From NCBI GenBank assembly GCA_035354275.1, contig DAOQAU010000001.1, forward strand, positions 47,721 to 111,720: a stretch of 64,000 nucleotides of DNA. The letters run 5' to 3'. This document shows positions 1 to 7,857 of this stretch, one piece after another. The notes under the pieces are model-generated. The model was not told where the DNA came from, searched no databases, and worked only from the letters and a program-made list of their open reading frames with translations. Source of the DNA: DAOQAU01 sp035354275. Lineage in GTDB: Bacteria > Cyanobacteriota > Vampirovibrionia > Gastranaerophilales > Gastranaerophilaceae. Within the stretch, counting starts at the first letter, position 1. Every line of letters starts with the position of its first letter. The position numbers and the translations under genes were made by a program.

Positions 1-263
1 ATAAGAATTTTTATGAAATTCAACACTAAAGTATCAATTTCATCTGTAAAAACTCTTGCTGCAACTTCTTTTTTATCTTCAATAGAAATCAGAGGATTTG
101 TTAAAAATTCCTGCAGGTCGAAAGATGTTTTGAGAGTTTGCAAAACGGTTTTTATATCAGCCGAAACTTTTTCATAAGTAAGTTTTCCGTCTTTGACCAA
201 TTCGACCAAAGCTTCGGCGTATCTTTGTGCTATTAGAATGTTTTTTGTCTGATTATTTGCCAA
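1..263 (-). CDS. atpH: ATP synthase F1 delta subunit, N-terminal part (cut by window edge)
   Basis: The minus-strand frame running off the left edge contains the N-terminal pattern AQRYAEALVEL followed by helical sequence, as in the OSCP/delta subunit that joins F1 to the peripheral stalk. About 87 codons of an expected ~180 are visible. The start is taken as TTG at 263: a TAA lies two codons upstream, so no ATG or GTG is available. The start overlaps the last 11 bases of the b-subunit gene, and a GGACAGG purine tract lies just upstream. Position directly after b' and b is the cyanobacterial order. Confidence 0.85.
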   Translation of the reverse strand, partial: MANNQTKNILIAQRYAEALVELVKDGKLTYEKVSADIKTVLQTLKTSFDLQEFLTNPLISIEDKKEVAARVFTDEIDTLVLNFIKIL

Positions 264-774
264 AATTTAACCTGTCCAATTCTTCTATACTTTCGTTTAT
301 GTATTTTTCGTGCAATTCAGGGTTGCTCACAAGCGAATTTGTAATATGGCTTTTTGCCGCCTCGATAGAAGCCTTTGATGCCTTTTGAGTAAGTTTTGAA
401 ATAATCATTTTTTCTTCGGCATCAATAATTTTTTTTGCATTTGTCCCGATATTTTCAACCTGTTTTTTAGCGTCATCTAAAATCTTTTCTCCAATAACAT
501 GCGCACTTGCTTTTGCCTCTTTTATCATCTCCTCAAGCTCTTGAGGAAGATTTTCGACTAACTTTTCAACTTGTTTCAAATTTGCATGTGCTTCTTCCTT
601 GCTTTTTTTTGCCGCTTCGATAGCTTCGACTATTTTTGTGTGAAGCGATTCGATAGCTTTTTTTATGTCGATTTTTTTGAAAATCCAAATAAAAATTGCA
701 GCAAAAAAGATAAAATTGAAGGTGTTTGATTCAACTATAATATGCCATATTTGCTGTATTTGTTGATTAATCAT
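253..774 (-). CDS. atpF: ATP synthase F0 subunit b
   Basis: A 173-residue protein with one N-terminal membrane segment (about residues 18-36, rich in Phe/Ile) followed by a long charged, Ala/Lys/Glu-rich coiled coil ending near residue 165. This is the peripheral-stalk b subunit, which dimerises and holds delta and F1 static. It lies 3 nt downstream of a second, shorter b-type gene, so the pair is b' then b, as in cyanobacteria and chloroplasts, where the stalk is a heterodimer. The longer copy is b because of its length and its place next to delta. Translation is probably coupled to both neighbours. Confidence 0.88.
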   Translation of the reverse strand: MINQQIQQIWHIIVESNTFNFIFFAAIFIWIFKKIDIKKAIESLHTKIVEAIEAAKKSKEEAHANLKQVEKLVENLPQELEEMIKEAKASAHVIGEKILDDAKKQVENIGTNAKKIIDAEEKMIISKLTQKASKASIEAAKSHITNSLVSNPELHEKYINESIEELDRLNFGK

Positions 775-777
775 CTT

Positions 778-1191
778 TTATCCCAATATTTTTGTAGAAA
801 TTGTCTGCGCAAGTTTTTTTACTTCATCTTCCAAAACTTTTTGTGCCTCAGCTTTTGACTTTTCAAGCTCTTCTTTTGCCCCTGAAACTTCTTCTGACGC
901 TCTTTTTTGGGCGATTCCGGTTAAGTCCGCTTTTTGCCTTTTTGCGCTTTCTGAGGTATCAAAAATTATTTTTTTGGCTCTTGTTTTGGATTCTTCGACT
1001 TTGTTTTCTTTGTCGGCAATTAATGCTTCGGATTTTTGCTTTGCCAAATTTGCCTGATGATACTGCTCATCAAGAAATTCCTGCCTTTGGCTGACTATTT
1101 TGCTCAACGGTTTGTAGAAAATCCCGTTCATAATCAGCACAAATACAATAAAACTTATTGCCGAAACTATAAATGTTGCGTTAAATTCCAT
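778..1191 (-). CDS. atpF': ATP synthase F0 subunit b' (second b-type subunit)
   Basis: A 137-residue protein: N-terminal membrane helix (about residues 6-27) with the typical junction FYKPLSKIVSQRQEFL, then an uninterrupted Glu/Lys/Ala coiled coil to the C-terminus. Its length matches the b' subunit of cyanobacteria (often written atpG there) and is shorter than the adjacent b. It should form the heterodimeric peripheral stalk with the 253-774 product. Order after the c subunit and before b is as in cyanobacteria. The 115 bp between it and atpE is largely repeat sequence. Confidence 0.85.
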   Translation of the reverse strand: MEFNATFIVSAISFIVFVLIMNGIFYKPLSKIVSQRQEFLDEQYHQANLAKQKSEALIADKENKVEESKTRAKKIIFDTSESAKRQKADLTGIAQKRASEEVSGAKEELEKSKAEAQKVLEDEVKKLAQTISTKILG

Positions 1192-1204
1192 TTTTGTCCT
1201 TTTT

Positions 1205-1308
1205 AGTTGAAAAGTCGAACAGTCGATAAGTTGAAAAGTTTATGAGAGTATAAGATTATGAGTTTATAAGTTTTCTTCTCACTCCTCACATCTCACCTCT
1301 CACTACTT
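1205..1308. repeat. Degenerate 7-8 nt tandem repeats after atpE
   Basis: On the plus strand 1205-1270 reads as 8-mers (TTGAAAAG, TCGAACAG, TCGATAAG, TTGAAAAG). From 1270 to 1308 the motif becomes CTCAC-type 7-mers whose complement, GTGAGAGGTGAGATGTGAG, begins right after the atpE TAA stop at 1309-1307. The two halves are of the same repeat style in opposite orientation. Similar arrays occur at many places in this window. Confidence 0.75.
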
Positions 1309-1558
1309 ACCCCATCATGCCTGACAGTTTAAGCGCGATAACAAAAGCGTAAAGTGCGCAAGCTTCTGATAATGCCGCACCCAACAAGAAAAATCCTACT
1401 GCTTTTCCTGCTATCTCTGGTTGTCTTGCAACTGATTCCAAAAATCCTTTTGTAGCAACCCCGATACCGAGCCCTGCACCCACTGCACCGAATCCGATTG
1501 CGATACCTGCACCTAACTGTGCCATTTCCGATAATGTTTTAATTTCTTCTGCTGCCAT
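1307..1558 (-). CDS. atpE: ATP synthase F0 subunit c (ring proteolipid)
   Basis: An 83-residue hairpin of two membrane helices. The first is the Gly/Ala zipper (GAVGAGLGIG), the polar loop is ESVARQPE, and the second helix carries the ion-binding Glu in LSEACALYAF. The Gln that helps bind Na+ in helix 1 of sodium-type rings is Ile here and the Ser/Thr after the Glu are Ala/Cys, so proton coupling is inferred. It lies between atpB and atpF', and an AGGAG-type ribosome site precedes the ATG. Confidence 0.93.
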   Translation of the reverse strand: MAAEEIKTLSEMAQLGAGIAIGFGAVGAGLGIGVATKGFLESVARQPEIAGKAVGFFLLGAALSEACALYAFVIALKLSGMMG

Positions 1559-1598
1559 AATTTTTCTCCTTTTTTATTCTAATTTCTATTTCCTATTT

Positions 1599-2291
1599 TT
1601 AGTGATGTTCGGGTTCTTCAACCGCCATTGCAATGTAGGCGATAGTAAGCATCATAAATACCATTGCCTGAATACATGCTACCAGCACTTCAAAAAACAT
1701 TATAGGAAGCGGCAGGAAGTATGCGCACATTCCCAAAAGTGCCGAAACAAGTATTTCGCCTGCCAAAATGTTGGCAAAAAGCCGCAGTGCAAGCGTTAGC
1801 GGTCTTGTAAACATATCAAGAACTTCCACAAGAGCAAGAATTATCGATATAAAATCAAACCCGTGCAAAAAGTATTTCGGGCCTTTTTTCTTTACTCCGG
1901 TAAAAACATAATAAACCAAAACAATGATTGCCATCGCCGCTGTCATGTTAATATCGTTTGTCGGGGATGCAAGCTCTCCTTGCTTAAGCTGAATAAGCCT
2001 TAAGGGAAGCTGCCCCATTAAATTTGCCGTTATGATAAATAAAAACAAAGAGGCAACAAGAGGAATGTGTTTTCTGCCTTCTTTTCCTATCATAGAATCG
2101 GTCAAGTCCCAGAAAAATCCCATTAAACTCTCTGAAAATGCCTGAATTTTTGAAGGAATAAGAGTTAATTTGCGGGTGGCAATCAGCGCAAAAATAATAA
2201 GAAACGCCATTGCAGTCCACATAGTCACCAATGTGTCCATATTGAAACTGTAATTACCAACCTGCGCTATCCAGTGCCCTGCTTCGCTCAT
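1599..2291 (-). CDS. atpB: ATP synthase F0 subunit a
   Basis: A 230-residue hydrophobic protein with about five membrane helices. The conserved fourth-helix motif LALRLFANILAGE contains the Arg that works opposite the c-ring Glu. First gene of the operon: GAGGGAAGTAG lies just before the ATG and a promoter lies upstream (2312-2339). No atpI/atp1 precedes it; the next gene upstream, biotin ligase, is divergent. Confidence 0.93.
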   Translation of the reverse strand: MSEAGHWIAQVGNYSFNMDTLVTMWTAMAFLIIFALIATRKLTLIPSKIQAFSESLMGFFWDLTDSMIGKEGRKHIPLVASLFLFIITANLMGQLPLRLIQLKQGELASPTNDINMTAAMAIIVLVYYVFTGVKKKGPKYFLHGFDFISIILALVEVLDMFTRPLTLALRLFANILAGEILVSALLGMCAYFLPLPIMFFEVLVACIQAMVFMMLTIAYIAMAVEEPEHH

Positions 2292-2311
2292 CTACTTCCC
2301 TCGCTATGGTT

Positions 2312-2339
2312 ATTGTAGCATTTAATTTTGTTTTGGCAA
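2312..2339 (-). promoter_or_regulatory. Sigma70-type promoter of the atpB operon
   Basis: On the minus strand, TTGCCA (2339-2334), a 16-nt spacer, and TACAAT (2317-2312) with a TG two bases before it (extended -10). Predicted transcription starts near 2305, leaving a short leader containing the GAGGGAAG ribosome site. Confidence 0.6.
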
Positions 2340-2418
2340 ATTATTTCGATATATAAATATGAAACAGGTTCAGGCGCCTTTTCTTTTCCCGCCTCTTTCT
2401 TATGATATAATCAATCAA

Positions 2419-3141
2419 ATGAAGTTAATCTTTTTTGAAAAAATAGATTCTACCAACACTTATGCCAAATTAAACATTGACGATTTGGAAGATAAAAGCG
2501 TTGTTTACACGAATTTTCAAACCAGAGGCAGGGGAAGATTTGACAGAAGCTGGGTAAATCTGGGCTCTGAAAATATCTACATGACAATTATTCTTAAGCC
2601 CTCCGAAAAATTTGAACAAAACTATTCGAATTTAACCCAATATTTATCCCTTTGTCTTTGCAAACAGCTGAAAGAACCGGGATTAACCCCCCAAATAAAA
2701 TGGCCAAATGATGTTTTGGTAAACGGGAAAAAAATAGCAGGAATTCTGGCTGAAACTGTCATCAAAGGAGGCAACCTTAAGGGAATAGCACTTGGAATAG
2801 GGGTTAATTTAAATGCTGATTTACAAGATGTTTTAAATATTGACCGCCCAGCCACAAGTCTGAATCTTGAATTGGGCAAAAATATTGATAAACCCAAATT
2901 TATGAAAAAATTACTGGAAGAATTTTTTGAAAGCTATGACGATTTTTTAAAGCATGGGTTTAAATTTATAAAAGAAGATTACGAAAAAAGGGCATGCTTT
3001 TTAGGACAAAACCTTAAAGTAGTAATTTTTGACATAATAAAAGAAGGCTATTGCAAAGGTCTTGATGACTTTGGGAATTTAATTCTGACAGACAAAAACG
3101 GGCATGAACAAAGTATTAATATGGGCGAAATAATTGAATAA
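2419..3141 (+). CDS. birA: Biotin--[acetyl-CoA-carboxylase] ligase (no HTH domain)
   Basis: 240 residues from ATG 2419. The N-terminus FFEKIDSTNTYAK, the biotinyl-AMP loop GRGRFDRSW and the block KWPNDVLVNGKKIAGIL are signature motifs of biotin protein ligase; a small SH3-like C-terminal domain follows. It attaches biotin to the acetyl-CoA carboxylase carrier protein. With no DNA-binding domain it is a monofunctional group I enzyme. An in-frame ATG at 2359 would add 20 unconserved residues. ATG 2419 is preferred because homologs begin there. TATAAT at 2406-2411 ends 7 nt before it, which would make the message leaderless, but no clear -35 box is seen. Confidence 0.88.
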   Translation: MKLIFFEKIDSTNTYAKLNIDDLEDKSVVYTNFQTRGRGRFDRSWVNLGSENIYMTIILKPSEKFEQNYSNLTQYLSLCLCKQLKEPGLTPQIKWPNDVLVNGKKIAGILAETVIKGGNLKGIALGIGVNLNADLQDVLNIDRPATSLNLELGKNIDKPKFMKKLLEEFFESYDDFLKHGFKFIKEDYEKRACFLGQNLKVVIFDIIKEGYCKGLDDFGNLILTDKNGHEQSINMGEIIE

Positions 3142-3180
3142 AAAAGGGCGCGAAAGTTAAAAACTTTCGCGCCCTTTTTT
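3141..3180. terminator. Bidirectional terminator between birA and aminotransferase gene
   Basis: Perfect hairpin: A-tract, GGGCGCGAAAGTT, AAAA-type loop, AACTTTCGCGCCC, T-tract. It works in both directions for the two convergent genes. Confidence 0.9.
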
Positions 3181-3188
3181 ATAATATT

Positions 3189-4313
3189 CTAAACCCCTAC
3201 AGGATTTTTTGTTTTATTAATACATTCAACAACCGTATTTACGACCGTTTTTTGCTCATCAAGCGTCAATTCAGGGAACATCGGCAAAGAAATAACGACT
3301 TTGGTATCGGCTTCTGTTGCAGGAAGCGAGCCTTCTTTAACACCCAAATACTCATGAACTTTTTGCAGGTGCAAAGGTACGGGGTAATAAAGCATAGCAC
3401 CTATTCCAGCCTCTTGAAGCATTTTGTGAACTTCATCGCGGTTAGGAATTTTTATCGTGTACTGGTGATAAACGCAGTAAGTGTCATCCAACTCTTTTGG
3501 TGTTTGAACGTCAGCGCAGTTTGCAAAAAGTTCATTATATCTGTAAGCATTTTGGCGTCTTTTTTTATTCCATTCGTCAATATGTTTGAATTTTACTCTC
3601 AAAATTGCCGCCTGAACCTCATCAAGTCTGCTGTTTACGCCGATTTCGTCATGGTAGTATCTGACAGCTCCGCCATGGTTTCTTAAGCCAATAACTCTGT
3701 CTTTTATACTTTGAGAATTTGTGGTCAACAGTCCGCCGTCACCCATAGCTCCCAAATTTTTTGTGGGGAAGAAACTGAAACATCCCACATCGCCAAATGA
3801 ACCCACCATTTTGCCTTTGTATTTTGCTCCTATTGCCTGACAGCAATCTTCAATTACATAAAGATTGTGTTTTTTTGCAATATCCATGATTACATCCATA
3901 TTGCAAGGCTGACCGTAAAGGTGAACGGGAATTATCGCCTTTGTTTTAGGTGTAATGGCATTTTCTATTTTCTCAACATCAATGTTAAAAGTGTCAGGGT
4001 CAATATCTACAAAAACCGGTTTGGCACCCACAATTCCGATTGCCTCTGTCGTTGCAACAAAAGTAAAAGCTACAGAAATAACCTCGTCGCCTGCTCCTAT
4101 GTCAAGTGCTCTAAGTGCAAGATGAAGCGCATCTGTGCCCGAATTAAGCGCAATGGCATGCTTTACTCCGATATATTCAGAAAGCTCTTTTTCAAGTTCT
4201 TTATTGTGATTTCCCAAAATATAAGAACCTGAGCGCAAAACCGCTACAACTTCTTTTTCAATCTCTTTTCCAATCTTGTCATACTGTCTTTTTAAATCCA
4301 AAATAGGTATCAT
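3189..4313 (-). CDS. DegT/DnrJ/EryC1/StrS-family sugar aminotransferase
   Basis: A 374-residue fold-type I PLP enzyme. Visible motifs: LNSGTDALHLALRAL (cofactor phosphate site), AFTFVATTEAI, IEDCCQAIGA (Asp near 156 for the pyridine N) and FFPTKNLGAMGDGG with the Schiff-base Lys near 185. Such enzymes aminate nucleotide-linked keto-sugars for surface polysaccharides. The exact sugar cannot be told from sequence. Good AGGAG ribosome site 6 nt before ATG. It stands alone rather than in the rml cluster 21 kb away. Confidence 0.85.
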   Translation of the reverse strand: MIPILDLKRQYDKIGKEIEKEVVAVLRSGSYILGNHNKELEKELSEYIGVKHAIALNSGTDALHLALRALDIGAGDEVISVAFTFVATTEAIGIVGAKPVFVDIDPDTFNIDVEKIENAITPKTKAIIPVHLYGQPCNMDVIMDIAKKHNLYVIEDCCQAIGAKYKGKMVGSFGDVGCFSFFPTKNLGAMGDGGLLTTNSQSIKDRVIGLRNHGGAVRYYHDEIGVNSRLDEVQAAILRVKFKHIDEWNKKRRQNAYRYNELFANCADVQTPKELDDTYCVYHQYTIKIPNRDEVHKMLQEAGIGAMLYYPVPLHLQKVHEYLGVKEGSLPATEADTKVVISLPMFPELTLDEQKTVVNTVVECINKTKNPVGV

Positions 4314-4945
4314 AACTATCTCCTTTATTTCAATTTTTCCGCATCCTCTATTTTAAGTTTATCACACCCCCGCCAAGCCTTTATATTAACTTAATATGAA
4401 CCTAAAAAGCTGAAGAATAAACCCCCTCTTGATAATCTCTTTGTTACAATTTCTTAACAAAAGTTTTTTTCTGAGGCAATAACTTTTAAAAAAAAAACTT
4501 TATATAAGAGTAAGGGAAAAGGAATTATAACTTTAGGGTTAAATTTCAAATAATATGTTCATAACAATGAACTATTAAAACAAAGATTTCATTTTATACT
4601 CTCTCTCTTAATATCCTCGTGTTTATTTAATGTTTGCTCCAAAAGGGCAAACTTTTTTTTGCAAGCGAGCAGAGGCACGAACGAAGTGAGAGTCGAACAA
4701 CAATAATCGGAAACCACGCTTTCCGATTTTGTTGTGAGCGTTGCCGTTTAATGCGAGCGCAGGTGCTACGCACGTAGCCACTCTGTATAGATTGATGAAA
4801 ATTCCCTCAACCCATGTCTTTTGGCTTTTAGAAAATGCGCCAGTGTGTATTTTGTTTATTGCGAGCGCAGAAAGACGTTTTTAAAGGTTATGCTGCCAAA
4901 GCAGCAAAAAAACATGCTTTAATAAATCATGTTAAAATAATATCT
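4314..4945. other. 632-bp intergenic region with hairpins and one dispersed repeat
   Basis: No convincing gene. It holds a likely hairpin AATCGGAAA/TTTCCGATT (about 4705-4728, followed by TTGTT), a smaller AGGGCAAACTTTTTTTT tract near 4640, and a copy of a dispersed sequence at 4762-4850 bracketed by the 11-bp direct repeat TGCGAGCGCAG (4752-4762 and 4860-4870). An open frame from 4835 joins the permease gene below, but its first 37 residues are unlike any permease N-terminus. Confidence 0.5.
4762..4850 (+). repeat. Dispersed repeat, copy A (possible short coding fragment)
   Basis: Closely matches 12747-12840: both begin GGTGCTACGCACGTAG, which is itself a GCTACG/CGTAGC hairpin, and remain alignable for about 65 bases, more loosely to about 90. 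In one frame both are open and both encode MK(I/M)PSTHVFW. Copy A reads GATHVATLYRL before it. Confidence 0.65.
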
Positions 4946-5770
4946 ATGACTAAATTAAGAATTTTTCTCGGGTATTTCATTTTAATTATAATCTCGCTGA
5001 GCATGCTTTTGCCGTTTTTTGCGATGCTGAGTCTTTCATTCATGCCGGGAAGCGAAATTTTTTCCTATCCGCCAAAATTGTTTTCAAAAAATATCACGGT
5101 GCAAAATTACTTTAGCGTTTTTACATCAATCCCCGTTACAAGATATTTTTTAAACAGCCTTTTTGTTGCAACAATAACCACAATAGGACAAGTTTTTTTC
5201 GCAGCACTTGCGGGATATGCTTTTGCAAGGCTTAAATTTAAAGGTAAAGATATTTTATTTTTTATTTTCTTAATAACCATGATGATTCCGCCTCAGGTGA
5301 ATATAATCCCGCTTTTCTTTTTAATGCGCGAACTTCATCTGGTGGACACTTATCAAGCACTTATTATACCTGGCTTTTTCGGCGGGTTTGGAGTTTTTAT
5401 GCTCAGGCAGTATTTTTTGAATTTGCCCAAAGAACTGGAAGAATCTTCCAAAATCGACGGCTGCAATATTTTTCAAATGTTTTTTAAAATCGCGCTTCCG
5501 CTTGCGCTGCCTGCTGTTGCAACCCTTGCGATATTTACTTTTGTATCAAGCTGGAACAGTTTTATGTGGCCTTTGATTATAACAAGCTCTGATTCAATGA
5601 GAACTTTACCTGTGGGTTTGGCGGCTTTTAAAGGAAGTTTCAGAGAAGTTACCATGTGGGGGGATTTGTTGGCATGTGCGGTTATTTGCACTTTGCCTGT
5701 TGTCGGAATTTTTCTTCTGGGTAAAAAATATTTCATAAACGATCTTTTGCAAGGCGGGGTTAAAGAGTAA
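4946..5770 (+). CDS. Carbohydrate ABC transporter permease, MalG/UgpE type
   Basis: 274 residues from ATG 4946, with six membrane segments and the inner-membrane-component EAA loop EESSKIDGCNIFQMFFKIALP, which docks the ATPase. The length is normal for the MalG branch, which imports sugars or glycerol-3-phosphate. Homologs start near MTKLRIFLGYF, so the longer frame from 4835 is not used. No binding protein, MalF-type partner or ATPase is adjacent, so partners must be elsewhere or this is a relic. A TAAAAT box 7 nt before the ATG hints at a very short leader. A repeat array starts at the stop codon. Confidence 0.82.
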   Translation: MTKLRIFLGYFILIIISLSMLLPFFAMLSLSFMPGSEIFSYPPKLFSKNITVQNYFSVFTSIPVTRYFLNSLFVATITTIGQVFFAALAGYAFARLKFKGKDILFFIFLITMMIPPQVNIIPLFFLMRELHLVDTYQALIIPGFFGGFGVFMLRQYFLNLPKELEESSKIDGCNIFQMFFKIALPLALPAVATLAIFTFVSSWNSFMWPLIITSSDSMRTLPVGLAAFKGSFREVTMWGDLLACAVICTLPVVGIFLLGKKYFINDLLQGGVKE

Positions 5771-5790
5771 AAAGTAAATAGTAAATGGAG
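5768..5790 (+). repeat. Short AGTAAATAG-type repeat at permease stop codon
   Basis: The TAA stop is the first element of TAAAAAGTAAATAGTAAATG. It is the same style as the arrays after dnaK and upstream of dnaK. Confidence 0.6.
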
Positions 5791-5907
5791 AGCGGGCAAA
5801 AACCTTTCCGCCCATTCACCGAATATAACCCACCTGACCAGTTTAAATATATTCTTAAATCTATTATCATCCTAGGTAGTCTTTTGTTCAAAGTTCAGGA
5901 TTAAAAA

Positions 5908-7359
5908 ATGTCAGAAACAAATTTTATTTACACCAACCAAAACGGTGTGAGTGAGGCTTTATACAATAATTTTTTGTTTGTAGAAAATACAGCAAGACTT
6001 AAAAGCATTAAAAATTTTGAAAAAACAAAACTTTGCGTAATAAAAACGGATTTTGGCAAAAATGATTTAAAAACGATAGAAAAAATCAAATCGGAAAACC
6101 AAGACGTTGAATTTTGGATTTGTTCCAACAATTCTTCAAGAAAAAACATTTTAGCCGCAAACAAAATAGGAATAAATACCGTTCTTGCATGCCCTTTTGA
6201 TATTTCAATGATTGAAGAATACCTTAACAGCCAACAATTTCCTTACTTAAATAACCTTTCCGAAAACAATTACAGCGGACTGGAAGGGCTTAAGGTGATG
6301 ATAGTTGATGATAATGTAATGAACGTTGAACTTTTAGAAGAGGTTCTATCAGAGCTTAATTTAAGGATATCAAGTTTCACAAAGCCGGCTCAAGCAATGG
6401 AATTTGTATTAAGGGAAAAATTCGATTTATTTTTGCTTGATATTATGATGCCCGAAATTTCGGGATTTGATTTGATTAAAATCATTAAAAAAACCCCGCT
6501 TAACCAAAATGCCCCGATTATTTTTATCAGCGCACTTTCTGACGCCCAAAACAAGATAAAAAGTTATAATTTGGGGTCTTATGCTTATATCGAAAAGCCT
6601 TTTGACATAAACATAGTTAAATCACAAATTTATAACATTTTAAAAAATCATAAAATTCAAGAAATTCTATCTTCCGACAAAGAAACTTTTCTTGCCACCG
6701 TAGCTCATGACCTAAAAACACCTATAAAGGCTGAAATTAATGCGCTAAATATGCTCTTAGACGACAAGTTTGATAAAATGGAAGTTGATAAACAGGAAAT
6801 TCTTGAAGATATTTTAAGTTCAACACGCTTCATGCAAGATTTGGTGGAAAATCTGCTTTGCAAAAACAAGATTGAACAAGAAAAAATCAACCTGTGCAAA
6901 GATTTTTACTGCGTTAAAGAACTTGTTTTACACTGTATTGAATTGACAAAATATATTTTATTGCCTAAAAAACAAAAAATTAATTTTAAATGCAAAACAG
7001 AAGAAACACTGCTATTTTTTGATTTTTTAGAAATGAAAAGGGCTCTTCACAACCTTATTGCAAATGCCAGCGAATACTCAAGCGAAAAAGACGAAATTTT
7101 AGTAGAAATTTTTAAAGAAGGGAACAATTTGGGTCTTTCAGTACAGGATTTTGGCAGGGGCATAAAACTTGAACATCAAAAAGATGTTTTTTCACAGTAC
7201 ATGTCGCTTGCTAAACAGCAAAAAACAGTAGGTTCAGGCTTGGGGCTCTACATTACAAAAAGCATTGTAGAAGCCCATCAAGGGGAAATTTTGCTCGACA
7301 GCAAAGTCGGCGAAGGTACAAAAATTACAATTATGCTTCCGATTTATACTAAAGTTTAA
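5908..7359 (+). CDS. Receiver-histidine kinase hybrid (REC N-terminal to kinase)
   Basis: 483 residues, soluble. Residues ~1-120 look like a degenerate receiver-like domain without the acidic pocket but with an ACPFD end. Residues ~127-248 form a complete receiver (DD 134-135, phospho-Asp 178 in LLDIMMPE, Ser 208, Lys 230). Then come HisKA with the H box VAHDLKTPIK (His 267), N box NLIANASEYSS, G1 DFGRGIK and G2 GSGLGLYITKS. It should autophosphorylate under control of its own receiver; the signal and target are unknown. An AGGA ribosome site precedes the ATG. A STAS-like protein follows 85 bp downstream. Confidence 0.85.
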   Translation: MSETNFIYTNQNGVSEALYNNFLFVENTARLKSIKNFEKTKLCVIKTDFGKNDLKTIEKIKSENQDVEFWICSNNSSRKNILAANKIGINTVLACPFDISMIEEYLNSQQFPYLNNLSENNYSGLEGLKVMIVDDNVMNVELLEEVLSELNLRISSFTKPAQAMEFVLREKFDLFLLDIMMPEISGFDLIKIIKKTPLNQNAPIIFISALSDAQNKIKSYNLGSYAYIEKPFDINIVKSQIYNILKNHKIQEILSSDKETFLATVAHDLKTPIKAEINALNMLLDDKFDKMEVDKQEILEDILSSTRFMQDLVENLLCKNKIEQEKINLCKDFYCVKELVLHCIELTKYILLPKKQKINFKCKTEETLLFFDFLEMKRALHNLIANASEYSSEKDEILVEIFKEGNNLGLSVQDFGRGIKLEHQKDVFSQYMSLAKQQKTVGSGLGLYITKSIVEAHQGEILLDSKVGEGTKITIMLPIYTKV

Positions 7360-7444
7360 AAAATATTATTATTTCAGATACTGGTATAAATCTGAATAAA
7401 TGTTAGAATACTGGTGGTTAATATTTCCACAGATAAGGAAAAGT

Positions 7445-7810
7445 ATGAAAAAACAATTGCCGTATGAAAAAAATTCAAACTGTATTTTTAAACTGAATTC
7501 TGACAATATTTCCTCGAATTTGGTTTACAAACTTAAAAAAACATTCAAAAAACTCCCTAAAAATAAATCCGTTGCAATTAATTTACAAAACGTAGAATAT
7601 GTTTGCTCGGAATTTTTAGAATTTTTAAAAGAATTTTCAAAAAAAAGAGAAATTTCACTATTTAATATTCAAGCTGAAATTTCGGCTCTTTTTTACCTGA
7701 CAAAATATGACAAATTCGCGCACATTTACCTTAACGATATAGACTTTTACGAACAAAAAAGAATGCTTTTGAACAGAAACTTTTCGATTTTAAATAACTT
7801 TAAGCAATAA
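7445..7810 (+). CDS. STAS-like (anti-sigma antagonist fold) small protein
   Basis: 121 residues from ATG 7445, preceded by AAGGA; a longer frame from 7400 lacks a ribosome site. The pattern VAINLQNVEYVCSEFLEFL, then a second strand and ALFYLTKYDKFAHIYLN, matches the beta-alpha order of STAS domains, with a Ser where SpoIIAA-type proteins are phosphorylated. This is a fold-level guess from pattern only. Sitting directly after the hybrid kinase, it may be part of a partner-switching circuit. Confidence 0.5.
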   Translation: MKKQLPYEKNSNCIFKLNSDNISSNLVYKLKKTFKKLPKNKSVAINLQNVEYVCSEFLEFLKEFSKKREISLFNIQAEISALFYLTKYDKFAHIYLNDIDFYEQKRMLLNRNFSILNNFKQ

Positions 7811-7857
7811 TTAATTACAATTTGTTTTTATAAATATATAGACTTCAAGGGGTTGTT

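Noticed and set aside
801..1094. Open frame on the plus strand opposite atpF'
   Set aside because: Leu/Phe-rich shadow of a clear coiled-coil gene on the other strand; no ribosome site.
4640..4760. tRNA or small RNA gene
   Set aside because: Hairpins are present but no cloverleaf, anticodon arm or CCA-proximal pattern could be assembled.
4835..4945. Longer N-terminus for the sugar permease
   Set aside because: The extra 37 residues are unlike permease N-termini and run through the end of a dispersed repeat; ATG 4946 fits the family.
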